From positions 1 to 52,008 of the forward strand of contig JARLGJ010000068.1 in the NCBI GenBank assembly GCA_031296105.1: DNA of 52,008 bases, given 5' to 3'. Of the stretch, positions 44,062 to 52,008 are shown piece by piece. A model generated the notes under the pieces. It was not told where the DNA came from and searched no databases. It saw only the letters and a program-made list of their open reading frames with translations. This stretch comes from Acidobacteriota bacterium (GTDB lineage Bacteria > Acidobacteriota > Terriglobia > Terriglobales > Acidobacteriaceae). The translations under genes were made by a program, and so were the position numbers. Numbering within the stretch: the first letter of the stretch is position 1; every line of letters starts with the position of its first letter.

Positions 44062-45516
44062 ATGTCGAGCAACAAGCTACTTGAGCGCTTCCAATCAGTC
44101 GTGTGCCAGTTTCCGGAGCGCCCCGCGGTCTATGGTCCCGGCCAGGTCATTACCTACTCCGATCTTGAACGCCGCGCGGCCAGCGTGGCTCGCCGCATTG
44201 CCGGGCGCACCGCGGGCAACACCGTAGCGCTGTTGTACGGCAACCGTCCCGAGTTCGCCGCCCTTCTGCTGGGCGCGATGTGGGCCGGCAAGACCGTCGC
44301 CGTTCTGCCCACCCTGGCCCCGCCCCCTTTGCTCAAGCTGATGTGCATGGAGACCGGCGTGGACCTGGTGATTACCAGCGAAGAGTTTGTGCCGGGCATG
44401 ATGGCCGCCGGCATCCAGTGCTGGATCGGCGACGCCTCGGCCGACGTTGACCCCTCCGCGGTGCCACAGGTGGAGCGCAAGTGCGAAGCTGCCGTGCTGC
44501 TGTATACCTCGGGCACCACCGGACGCCCCAAGGCCGTCGCCCTCAGCGAGGCCAACATCATCGGCAACATCGAGGGCCTGATTGGCGCCACCGGCTTTGA
44601 CAGCGAGCAGGTAATGCTGGCCGTGCTGCCGTTCTTCCACGCCTACGGCCTGACGGTGATGATTTTGCTGCCGCTGACTACCGGCGCTGCGGTTGTGGTT
44701 CCCGAACGGTTTATTCCGCGCCAGATTCTGCAACTCATCGAAAAGCACAAGGTTTCCTGCCTCATCGCCGTGCCCAGCCAGTTTCGCGTGCTCATCAAGG
44801 AGCCTACGGAGATCGACGCCTGTTCGCTTTGGCTGTGCATTGCCGGCGCCGAGCGCTTGCCCGACCATGTGGCGCAGGACTTCCAGAAGCGCTTCGGACA
44901 TCCCCTGGCGCAGGGCTACGGCACCACCGAGCTATCTCCGGTGGTCAGCTTCAGCCCGCCAGAGGACAGCGCGCCTGGTTCCGTGGGCCGTCCTCTGCCG
45001 AACATCGCAGTCACCATCCGCGACGAGAATGACAACATTCTGCCCGCGGGCGAGGTGGGTGAGGTCTGCGTCAGCGGCCCCTCGGTAATGCTTGGATACC
45101 TGGGCGACCAGGAAGGAACGGCCAGGAAAATCCGCGACGGCGTGTTGCACACCAGCGACAAGGGCTACCTCTCGGCGGACGGCTACCTGTTCCTGATGGG
45201 ACGCGCCGACGACCTGGTAAAGGTCAGCGGCGAGAAGATGTATCCCAGCGAGGTGGAGAACGCCTTGGAAACCATTGACGGCGTGGAAGAAGCCGCCGTG
45301 GTGGCCTTCCCGGACGAGAAACACGGCTCGCGCCTGCACGCCTACGTGCAACTGCTGCCGGGCGCCGAGTTGACCGACGCCGCGCTGCGCGCCGCCTGCC
45401 GCGAGATGATGGAACACTACAAAATCCCGCGCGGCTTTACCTTTGTGCCGCAAATGCCGCGCACCGTGACCGGCAAAACCGACAAGCGCGCCCTGGTGTC
45501 CACCGCCGCACAGTAA
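44062..45516 (+). CDS. AMP-dependent acyl ligase (fatty acyl-CoA synthetase-like)
   Basis: The 484-residue ANL-family enzyme has the P-loop LLYTSGTTGRPKAV, the QGYGTTELSPVV motif, the hinge region and GRADDLVKVSGEKMYPSEVE, and the terminal catalytic Lys in TVTGKTDKR. It activates a carboxylic acid to acyl-AMP, then commonly transfers it to CoA or a carrier protein. At 484 residues it is shorter than FadD. It is preceded by a palindrome and followed by a terminator. A second ligase of the family begins at 51262. Confidence 0.93.
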   Translation: MSSNKLLERFQSVVCQFPERPAVYGPGQVITYSDLERRAASVARRIAGRTAGNTVALLYGNRPEFAALLLGAMWAGKTVAVLPTLAPPPLLKLMCMETGVDLVITSEEFVPGMMAAGIQCWIGDASADVDPSAVPQVERKCEAAVLLYTSGTTGRPKAVALSEANIIGNIEGLIGATGFDSEQVMLAVLPFFHAYGLTVMILLPLTTGAAVVVPERFIPRQILQLIEKHKVSCLIAVPSQFRVLIKEPTEIDACSLWLCIAGAERLPDHVAQDFQKRFGHPLAQGYGTTELSPVVSFSPPEDSAPGSVGRPLPNIAVTIRDENDNILPAGEVGEVCVSGPSVMLGYLGDQEGTARKIRDGVLHTSDKGYLSADGYLFLMGRADDLVKVSGEKMYPSEVENALETIDGVEEAAVVAFPDEKHGSRLHAYVQLLPGAELTDAALRAACREMMEHYKIPRGFTFVPQMPRTVTGKTDKRALVSTAAQ

Positions 45517-45540
45517 CCAGGGGAAGGAAAACATCCATCC

Positions 45541-45569
45541 GGGCCGGGAGCTTCGCTTCCGGCCCTTTT
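45541..45569 (+). terminator. Intrinsic terminator after the acyl ligase
   Basis: GGGCCGGGAGC (45541-45551) pairs with GCTTCCGGCCC (45555-45565) with one G-U wobble, over a 3-base loop, followed by TTTT. Confidence 0.92.
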
Positions 45570-45635
45570 GCATGCCCTCATTTGGATGGAACCTTTTTCC
45601 CGCGTCCGGCGTACTATTCTGCGAGGAGAACGACG

Positions 45636-45902
45636 ATGGCGATTCTGCTGTGGCTGATCCTGCTGTTTTTCTGCTGGCCGCTGGCGCTGCTCGCACTGGT
45701 GCTGTATCCCATAGTGTGGCTGCTGTTGCTGCCCTTGCGCCTGGTCGGACTGGCCGTGCATGTGCCGCTGGCCATCCTGGGGGCTCTGTTGCTGCTGCCG
45801 CTGGCGATTCTGCGCGGCCCGCGCCACACCCACAACTACTACTACGCCAACGCCTATCCCCCGCCCCGCTACGATCCCTATACCGGGCGGAGGAACTACT
45901 AG
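45636..45902 (+). CDS. Small hydrophobic membrane protein
   Basis: The ATG at 45636 follows GAGGAG at eight bases and gives 88 residues. The first 60 are almost wholly hydrophobic, making two membrane helices separated by a Pro-rich turn (LYPIVWLLLLPLRLVG), then a short tail rich in Tyr, Pro and Arg (NYYYANAYPPPRYDPY). I do not recognise the family. The convergent uvrA ends 70 bases later. Confidence 0.7.
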   Translation: MAILLWLILLFFCWPLALLALVLYPIVWLLLLPLRLVGLAVHVPLAILGALLLLPLAILRGPRHTHNYYYANAYPPPRYDPYTGRRNY

Positions 45903-45971
45903 ATCATTCAAGTCCAGGGCGAACGCACTGTTGCGCGAGCAGATGCTGAAGGATCTCACCAACAAGGCAAG

Positions 45972-48767
45972 TTAGAGCGCCGCTGCCAGTGCCTGTCCGG
46001 TGTAGCTCTTCTTCACCTTCGCCACCTGCTCCGGAGTGCCCTGGGCCACAATGCGGCCGCCTTCTTCGCCGCCCTCGGGGCCCAGGTCGATGATCCAGTC
46101 CGCGTTGCGGATCACATCCAGGTTGTGCTCGATGATGATGATCGAGTTGCCCAGGTCGGTCAGCCGGTGCAGCACGTCCAGCAGGCGGTTTACGTCTTCA
46201 AAGTGCAGTCCCGTGGTTGGCTCGTCCAGCAGGTAGAGGGTGCGGCCGGTCTGGCGCTTGCTCAGCTCGCGCGCCAGCTTGATGCGCTGCGCCTCGCCGC
46301 CGCTCAAGGTCACGGAAGACTGTCCCAGGTGGATGTAGCCCAGCCCCACGTCCACCAGCGTTTGCAGCTTCTGGTGCGCCTGCGGAATGTTTTCCAGCAC
46401 GCCCAGCGCCTCGCTGATCGGCGTGTCCAACAGGTCGGCGACGGAGTAGCCCTTGTAGCGCACGGCCAGCGTTTCGCGGTTGTAGCGCTTGCCGCCGCAG
46501 ACCTCGCAGAGCACGTGCACGTCGCGCAGAAAGTTCATCTCGATGCGGCGCTCGCCGTCTCCCTGGCAGGCGTCGCAGCGGCCTCCGGCCACGTTGAAGC
46601 TGAAGCGCCCGGCCTTGTAGCCGCGCTCGCGCGACTCAGGCAGCATGGCGTACAACTCGCGTATCTGGGTGAACATTCCCGTGTAGGTCGCCGGATTCGA
46701 GCGCGGCGTGCGCCCGATGGGTGACTGGTCGATGCGGATGACCTTGTCCACGTTTTCAATGCCGGAAATCGATTTGTGCGCTCCCGGCTCCTCGCGCGAG
46801 CGGTAGATCTTTTTCGCCAGCGCGGCATACAAAATGTCGTTGACCAGCGTGGATTTGCCCGAGCCCGAGACGCCGGTGACCACGGTGATCACGCCCAGGG
46901 GAAAGCTGACATCGACGTTCTTCAGGTTGTTGGCGTGCGCACCGCTGACGGTGATCCAGAGGCCGTTCACCTTGCGGCGCTCGTCGCGCACGGGAATTTT
47001 GCGGCGGCCGGAGATGTACTGCCCGGTCAGCGAGCGCTCGTTTTTCGCAATCTCCTTGGCCGTACCGGCCGCTACCAGCTCACCGCCCAGCTTGCCGGCG
47101 CCGGGGCCGAGGTCGATGACGTAATCGGCGCGGCGGATGGTCTCTTCGTCGTGCTCCACGATCAGCACCGTGTTGCCCAGGTCGCGCAGTGCTTCCAGGG
47201 ACTCCAGCAGCTTCTCGTTGTCGCGCGCGTGCAGGCCGATCGACGGCTCATCCAGCACATAGAGCACCCCGCGCAGGCGCGAGCCGATCTGCGTTGCCAG
47301 CCGTATGCGCTGTCCTTCGCCGCCGCTGAGCGTGGCCGCCGAGCGGTCCAGCGACAGGTAGCCCAGGCCGACGTGATTCAGAAAGCCGATGCGCTCACGA
47401 ATTTCGCTGACGATGCGGCCGGCGAGCTTTTCCTCGCGTGCGTCCAGCTTGAAGGCCTCAGCGGCCTCCACGGCGCGCGCTACGGGCAGGGAGGTGAAGT
47501 CGGCGATGCTCATGCCGTTGACCTTTACCGCCAGGCTCTCCGGACGCAGACGCCGTCCGCCGCAGGCGGGGCAGGGCGTGGCCGACATGTACTGCATCAG
47601 GTATTCGCGCGTGCCTTCGTTTGAAGCTTCGTCCAAGGCCCGCTTGTGATAGGCCAGGATGCCGCGGAAGCCCGAACGCCGGGCGCGCGCAGCGGTTGCC
47701 GTGTCGCCGTAGAGCAGAAACTTCTGGTTGTCTTCGCTGAGCTGATCGAAGGGCGTGGAGAGCTTGATGCCGCGTTCTTCCGCCGCGCGGCGCACCAGCG
47801 ATTGCAGGGTCGTGGAGCCGGAGCCGAGCCCAAGGCCGCCATCGAAGAGAGGCTTTGACCAATCGACGATGATTTTTGCCGGGTCGAAGTCGTAGCGCGA
47901 GCCCAGACCGGTGCATTCGGGGCAGGCGCCAAAGGTGCTGTTGAAGCTGAAGGAGCGCGGCTCCAGTTGCGCTACGTTGACGCCGCACTCCGGGCAGGCC
48001 ATGCGCGAGGAGTACATGTGCTCCTCGCCACCCACAATGCTGACTACCACCAGTCCGCTGCCCAGCTTCATGGCCACGTCCACGGAGTTGGCCAGCCGCT
48101 TCTCGCTGCCTTCCTTCACCAGCAGGCGGTCCACCACCACCTCGATGGTGTGGTTGCGGCGCTTGTCGAGCTTGATCTCTTCCTCAATGGAGCGCAGTTC
48201 GCCGTCGATGCGGGCGCGGGTAAAGCCGTGTGCCGCCAGCTTCTCCAGCTCGCGGGTAAACTCACCCTTGCGTCCGCGCACGATGGGCGCCAGCAGCATC
48301 ACGCGCGGCTCGCTGCCGGGCATGGCGTCTCCCGCCAGCTCCATCACCCGCGCGGTGATCTGCTCGGCCGTCTGGCGGCTGATGGGTTTGCCGCAGTGCG
48401 GGCAGTGCGGAATGCCCACCGAGCTATAAAGCAGGCGCAGGTAGTCGTAAATCTCGGTGATGGTGCCCACCGTGGAGCGCGGACTGCGCGAGGTGGTTTT
48501 CTGCTCGATGGAGATGGACGGGCTCAGTCCGTCGATGGCGTCCACGTCCGGCCGCTCCATCTGGTCCAGAAATTGGCGGGCATAGGCCGAAAGGGTCTCC
48601 ACGTAGCGGCGCTGCCCTTCGGCGTAGATGGTGTCGAAGGCCAGCGACGACTTGCCCGAGCCGCTCAGTCCGGTAATGACCGTAAGCGTGTTGCGGGGGA
48701 TTTCAACGTCGATGTTTTTCAGGTTGTGTTGGCGCGCGCCGCGCACCGTAATGTTACGAATGCCCAT
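45972..48767 (-). CDS. uvrA: UvrABC excinuclease subunit A
   Basis: The 931-residue protein has the N-terminal Walker A GLSGSGKS (33-40), two zinc-finger regions (CPHC, CPECGV ... CPEC, CPAC and CDAC ... CEVC), the signature LSGGEGQRI, a second Walker [10 protein letters not shown] and LSGGEAQRI, and Walker B regions [10 protein letters not shown] and [10 protein letters not shown]. UvrA finds bulky DNA lesions in nucleotide excision repair. The ATG at 48767 begins with [17 protein letters not shown]; the frame to 48893 adds 42 residues without family support. Often an SOS gene; a lexA operator here was not found. Confidence 0.97.
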   Translation of the reverse strand: MGIRNITVRGARQHNLKNIDVEIPRNTLTVITGLSGSGKSSLAFDTIYAEGQRRYVETLSAYARQFLDQMERPDVDAIDGLSPSISIEQKTTSRSPRSTVGTITEIYDYLRLLYSSVGIPHCPHCGKPISRQTAEQITARVMELAGDAMPGSEPRVMLLAPIVRGRKGEFTRELEKLAAHGFTRARIDGELRSIEEEIKLDKRRNHTIEVVVDRLLVKEGSEKRLANSVDVAMKLGSGLVVVSIVGGEEHMYSSRMACPECGVNVAQLEPRSFSFNSTFGACPECTGLGSRYDFDPAKIIVDWSKPLFDGGLGLGSGSTTLQSLVRRAAEERGIKLSTPFDQLSEDNQKFLLYGDTATAARARRSGFRGILAYHKRALDEASNEGTREYLMQYMSATPCPACGGRRLRPESLAVKVNGMSIADFTSLPVARAVEAAEAFKLDAREEKLAGRIVSEIRERIGFLNHVGLGYLSLDRSAATLSGGEGQRIRLATQIGSRLRGVLYVLDEPSIGLHARDNEKLLESLEALRDLGNTVLIVEHDEETIRRADYVIDLGPGAGKLGGELVAAGTAKEIAKNERSLTGQYISGRRKIPVRDERRKVNGLWITVSGAHANNLKNVDVSFPLGVITVVTGVSGSGKSTLVNDILYAALAKKIYRSREEPGAHKSISGIENVDKVIRIDQSPIGRTPRSNPATYTGMFTQIRELYAMLPESRERGYKAGRFSFNVAGGRCDACQGDGERRIEMNFLRDVHVLCEVCGGKRYNRETLAVRYKGYSVADLLDTPISEALGVLENIPQAHQKLQTLVDVGLGYIHLGQSSVTLSGGEAQRIKLARELSKRQTGRTLYLLDEPTTGLHFEDVNRLLDVLHRLTDLGNSIIIIEHNLDVIRNADWIIDLGPEGGEEGGRIVAQGTPEQVAKVKKSYTGQALAAAL

Positions 48768-49010
48768 GGGCTCCGGTTTCCACGGAACTGCCGTTCGCGG
48801 TCCGGCCCTTCCACCAAAGGTAACTGGCGCCGCGCCTCCCAGAAGCGATTCATGGGCAGGAAGACAGCTCAACTCAGGTATCTTATTTGGCAATAGCGGT
48901 GGCGGTCAAACCGCCGCATATTGGAGTAGCGCGTCTCACAAGGCTGCGCCAATTGGTTCGTCACGGGAATATTTCTCAATTTTGCCGGTTCTACGTGCGC
49001 CGCATCACAA

Positions 49011-49030
49011 AACCGGAGCCTGCTCCGGTT
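49011..49030. other. Short hairpin in the uvrA upstream region
   Basis: AACCGGAG (49011-49018) pairs with CTCCGGTT (49023-49030) over a 4-base loop. It lies between the divergent uvrA and the small gene at 49106. Purpose unknown. Confidence 0.45.
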
Positions 49031-49105
49031 TACCATTTCAATGGGCGAGATGATTCGCCACAGTTCTGGGCCTGTGCCCAGCAAGCAAGGGAATAGGTTC
49101 GAACC

Positions 49106-49285
49106 GTGTTTCTTTCGTTTTTGATGTCTGTCGCGCTGGTTGCCGTTGTGGGGCTCTCCCTTTCCGCCGGAGTCGGCCTCGGATACGCCATCATCTTTGG
49201 AATTCTCGACCTCTTTGACCGCAGCCGCCACGCCTTTAAGCCGGCACCGGTGCGCGTGCTCAGCTCCACGGCGGGACACAACTAG
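49106..49285 (+). CDS. Small single-helix membrane protein
   Basis: A 59-residue frame with a long hydrophobic helix (residues 2-35, rich in Leu, Val, Gly) and a basic tail (FDRSRHAFKPAPVRV). Starts GTG at 49106 or ATG at 49124 are possible; the ribosome site is weak (AAGGG 14 bases before the GTG). The hydrophobic composition, the position between two promoters and terminators, and a strong terminator 20 bases after the stop support a real gene. Function unknown. Confidence 0.55.
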   Translation: MFLSFLMSVALVAVVGLSLSAGVGLGYAIIFGILDLFDRSRHAFKPAPVRVLSSTAGHN

Positions 49286-49305
49286 CCAAAATTTTCGAGA
49301 ACGCG

Positions 49306-49335
49306 AAAAGAGGCGGAGCGCTCCGCCTCTTTTTG
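49306..49335. terminator. Bidirectional intrinsic terminator
   Basis: AAAAGAGGCGGAG (49306-49318) and CTCCGCCTCTTTT (49321-49333) form a 13-bp stem with A- and T-tracts. It separates the small gene from the convergent mscL. Confidence 0.93.
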
Positions 49336-49385
49336 TTGCGCAAAACTGGCCGTTTTATACCGGAAATGCCGTTGCAATATGCGGC

Positions 49386-49793
49386 TCAGGCGTTCACCGG
49401 CGAAGTGCAATTCGGACAGCGCCTGGCGGCCAAGGGAATCTCCGTGGCGCACTCGGGGCACGGCTTGGTGGTGGGCGCAGCGGCCGGGGCGGATTTGTTG
49501 ACGCGCGCCAGCACGGCATTCATCGGCATGACGACCGCAAAATACACGGCGGTGGCCACCAACAGGAACGAGATGATGGCGTTGATGAAGTTGCCCACCA
49601 TCAGTTTGGAACCGTTGACGGTATAGGCGATGGCGCTGAAATCCGGCTTGCCAACAACAGCGGCAATCGCCGGGGTCAGCAGATCCTTGGTAAACGAGGT
49701 GACGACCGCTCCGAACGCGGCGCCGATGACCACGCCAACCGCCAGGTCCACTACATTGCCGCGCAGGATGAAATCACGAAAGCCCTTGAACAT
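49386..49793 (-). CDS. mscL: Large-conductance mechanosensitive channel with C-terminal zinc ribbon
   Basis: The 135-residue protein has the MscL start FKGFRDFILRGNVVDLAVGVVIGAAFG, two membrane helices (about 15-40 and 68-92) and a short periplasmic loop. After the second helix the usual helical bundle is replaced or followed by an added zinc ribbon with CPEC (112-115) and CPNC (126-129). MscL opens under membrane tension to release solutes on hypo-osmotic shock. The ATG at 49793 is supported by the MFKGF start; a longer frame continues over the next gene region. Confidence 0.93.
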   Translation of the reverse strand: MFKGFRDFILRGNVVDLAVGVVIGAAFGAVVTSFTKDLLTPAIAAVVGKPDFSAIAYTVNGSKLMVGNFINAIISFLLVATAVYFAVVMPMNAVLARVNKSAPAAAPTTKPCPECATEIPLAARRCPNCTSPVNA

Positions 49794-49923
49794 GAGAGAC
49801 GCCTCCAGGTGAATGTGCACTGCTGCGCGGCAAAAGGATGAGAGCCGCGAATTGCAACTCAGGGTAAATGCGCGCGGAAGTGCATTGCAACCGGAAAGGT
49901 CCAATTCGCAAGAGACTGCCGCC

Positions 49924-51093
49924 CTACACGGCCTGCCCGGCGCTGACGCCGCTGGCCCACGCCCACTGAAAGTTGTATCCGCCGAGTTGCCCGGTGACGT
50001 CCACCACTTCGCCGATGAAGTACAAGCCGGAGACGAGTTGCGACTCCATGGTCTTGGCCGAAAGCTCGCGCGTGTCCACCCCGCCGGCGGTGACTTCGGC
50101 CTTGGCGAAGCCCTCGGTGCCCGCGGGCACAAAGGCAAAGTGGTGCAAGCGTCGCTCCGCCTCCTCGATGGACGGATTGGTAAAGCGCGTGATGGGATGA
50201 AGTTCCAGCCAGCGCTCGGCCAGCCGCGAGGGCAGCACGCGGCGCAAGGCTCCCAGGGCCGCTGCCAGGTCGCGGCGCGCGTTGGCCTCCAGCAGCGGAG
50301 CAAACACCTCGCGCTCCGGAGCCAGGTCGAGCACAATCTCCTCACCCGGCTGCCAATAGGAAGAAATCTGCAAAATCGCCGGGCCGCTGAGGCCGTGGTG
50401 CGTGATCAGCATCTTCTCACGGAAAGATTGCCGCCCGCAGGAGGCGATCACCTCGGTGGAGACGCCGGCGAGTTCGCAATATTGCTTGGCCTCCACCGGG
50501 GCAAACAGCAAGGGCACCAGTGCGGGACGCGGCTCTAGGACGTTGTGCCCGAACTGCCGCGCCAGCTCGTAGCCGAAGCCCGTGGCGCCCATCTTGGGGA
50601 CGGACAGGCCTCCGGTGGCCACCACCAGCGCCCGCGAGCGATAGTTCTTCCCCGAGGCCGTCACCAGAAATTCGCCGCTCTCTTCGCGCTGTACCTGGGT
50701 GATGCGCGCCGCGAGTTCGACGCGTACGCCATGCGCCACGCACTCGGCTTCCAGAATGTCCAGAATGTCCTGCGCGGTGCGGACGCAGAAGAGCTGCCCC
50801 ACGGTCTTTTCATGCCAGGGAATGTGGTGCCGTGCCACCAGGGCAAGAAAATCCTTGGGCTGATAACGCGCCAGCGCCGACTTGGCAAAGTGCGGATTCT
50901 GCGAGAGGTAATTCGCCGCCGTCACCCCTAGATTGGTGAAGTTGCAGCGCCCGCCACCGGAAATGAGTATTTTTTTGCCAGCACGGTCGGCAGAATCCAG
51001 CACCAGCACGCGGCGTCCGCGAGCGCCGGCCACGGAGGCGCACATTTGGCCGGCAGCACCGGCGCCCAGAACAATCGTATCCACAGTCGGCAT
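49924..51093 (-). CDS. BaiN/YhiN (HI0933)-family FAD-dependent oxidoreductase
   Basis: The 389-residue flavoprotein starts TIVLGAGAAGQMCASVAGARG (Rossmann GxGxxG, FAD), has KKILISGGGRCNFTNL, the ATGGLSVPKMGATGFGY block and the C-terminal GGVDTRELSAKTMES ... LYFIGEVVDVTGQLGGYNFQWAWASG, all hallmarks of the family. Reported activities in the group vary and include reduction of unsaturated steroid or acid substrates; the function here is open. Its start at 51093 leaves 168 bases before the divergent acyl-CoA ligase gene. Confidence 0.93.
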   Translation of the reverse strand: MPTVDTIVLGAGAAGQMCASVAGARGRRVLVLDSADRAGKKILISGGGRCNFTNLGVTAANYLSQNPHFAKSALARYQPKDFLALVARHHIPWHEKTVGQLFCVRTAQDILDILEAECVAHGVRVELAARITQVQREESGEFLVTASGKNYRSRALVVATGGLSVPKMGATGFGYELARQFGHNVLEPRPALVPLLFAPVEAKQYCELAGVSTEVIASCGRQSFREKMLITHHGLSGPAILQISSYWQPGEEIVLDLAPEREVFAPLLEANARRDLAAALGALRRVLPSRLAERWLELHPITRFTNPSIEEAERRLHHFAFVPAGTEGFAKAEVTAGGVDTRELSAKTMESQLVSGLYFIGEVVDVTGQLGGYNFQWAWASGVSAGQAV

Positions 51094-51261
51094 AAGTTCT
51101 TTCAGTATAGCGGGTTAACAGCACCAGGCGAAATCCTCCCCGGGTTGCGGCACAGCATTCCAAAAATTGAGGAGAGTATAAGTTTCACGAATCAATCTCG
51201 CGATTAATATTAGGAGGATTCGCGCCTGCGGAATCGTATCCCGGGGCGGTGGAGCGCAACC

Positions 51262-52008
51262 ATGGCAGAAGGCGTACTGGTGCAAACTCTGAGCTATTCC
51301 AAAGGGCCCGACGAGCCTGCGCTGACCGAGCTGTGCATCGGTCAGGTGTTGGATCAGATGGCCGAGCGCTATCCAGACTCTCCCGCGCTGATTGTGCGCC
51401 AGGAGGCCCTGCGCTACACCTGGAGCGAATTCCGCAACGAGGTGGACCGCGCGGCCCGCGGGCTGATGGCCCTGGGCTTCCGCAAGGGCGACCGCGTGGG
51501 CGTATGGGCGACGAACATTTCGCAGTGGGTGCTGATGCAGTTCGCCACCGCCAAAAGCGGCGTCATCATGGTGAACATCAACCTGCGCTTCCGCGCCCAC
51601 GAACTGGAGTTTGTGCTGCGGCAGAGCGGATGCAGAGGCCTGGTGATGGAACGCGAGTTCCGCGACTGCAATTACGTGGAGACCATCCAGCACCTGGCGC
51701 CGGAGCTGGAATTCTGCACGCCCGGCGAGTTGCGCGCGCAGCGCCTGCCCGAGCTGAAGCAGGTAGTGTACATTGGCGCCGACACTCCGGCTGGCATGTT
51801 GAATTGGAAGGACATGCTGGAGCGCGGCGGCAACGAGGTAACGCTGGACGAATTCGAGTCGCGCCAGGATTCGTTGAGCTGCCACGACACCATCAACATT
51901 CAGTACACCAGCGGCACCACCGGCCAGCCCAAAGGGGCCGAGCTGAGCCACTACAACGTGGTCAACAACGGACAGTTTATCGGCGACGGAATGAAGCTGA
52001 CGCACACC
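51262..52008 (+). CDS. AMP-dependent fatty acyl-CoA ligase, 5' part
   Basis: A long frame begins with ATG at 51262, preceded by GGTGGAG at eight bases, and runs off the window after 249 codons. It contains LTELCIGQVLDQMAERYPD, YTWSEFRNEVDRAARGL and GVWATNISQWVLMQFA, then the ANL P-loop YTSGTTGQPKG near the end. These fit a FadD-like or long-chain acyl-CoA ligase. The C-terminal domain is not in the window. It is divergent to the flavoprotein gene. Confidence 0.9.
   Translation, partial: MAEGVLVQTLSYSKGPDEPALTELCIGQVLDQMAERYPDSPALIVRQEALRYTWSEFRNEVDRAARGLMALGFRKGDRVGVWATNISQWVLMQFATAKSGVIMVNINLRFRAHELEFVLRQSGCRGLVMEREFRDCNYVETIQHLAPELEFCTPGELRAQRLPELKQVVYIGADTPAGMLNWKDMLERGGNEVTLDEFESRQDSLSCHDTINIQYTSGTTGQPKGAELSHYNVVNNGQFIGDGMKLTHT

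Noticed and set aside
49011..49030. Terminator between uvrA and the small gene
   Set aside because: The stem lacks a T-tract on both strands and lies at the 5' sides of both genes.

Overview
The window looks like chromosomal core DNA of a high-GC, free-living Gram-negative bacterium, most likely an acidobacterium (Terriglobia-type). This rests on gene content and style (CHAD/PPX/PPK group, fused CbiM-CbiQ, zinc-ribbon MscL, GTG/TTG starts, intergenic palindromes) and not on a database search. No phage, plasmid, insertion sequence or CRISPR array is visible. Genes are dense and lie on both strands.

Layout. 1-2.5 kb: 3' end of a GH1 beta-glycosidase, a 400-base spacer full of palindromic repeats, a small membrane zinc-ribbon protein and a metallophosphoesterase. 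2.5-9.6 kb: a two-domain acyltransferase, then a polyphosphate group (CHAD protein, PPX/GppA phosphatase, SixA-type phosphatase, polyphosphate kinase). 9.7-14.9 kb: an IclR regulator, a cobalt/nickel ECF transporter made of a His-tailed ATPase and a fused CbiM-CbiN-like-CbiQ protein, a lone CheW and a secreted BON protein. 15.0-22.7 kb: a complete leftward tryptophan operon, trpD-C-F-B-A-aroF-trpE-G, with nearly every junction overlapping. 22.9-26.8 kb: a cytochrome c/lipoprotein pair, a pseudopilin, tRNA-Cys next to cysE, a TRIC-type channel and a secreted crystallin-like protein. 27-33.5 kb: a DHA2 drug exporter, gatCA, a DciA-like gene, and CCA-adding enzyme divergent from tsaD.

33.7-41.4 kb: a LuxR-type regulator beside a stand-alone receiver, a small Cys/His protein, a secreted STN-like protein, VKOR divergent from thioredoxin, a hybrid histidine kinase and lexA. 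41.5-52 kb: a TPR-GAF protein ending in what looks like a decayed GGDEF domain, an AMP-dependent acyl ligase, uvrA, small membrane proteins, MscL with a zinc ribbon, a BaiN/YhiN-type flavoprotein and the start of a second acyl-CoA ligase that runs off the window.

Together the genes cover tryptophan and cysteine supply, polyphosphate turnover, metal uptake, DNA repair with SOS control, tRNA maturation and charging, disulfide formation, osmotic protection and fatty-acid activation. I do not see a clear new defence or mobile system. The least-explained signals are a 120-base repeat present twice with covarying ends, a composite palindrome array at 0.6-0.93 kb, the degenerate GGDEF fusion, and a TrpD with altered signature residues.
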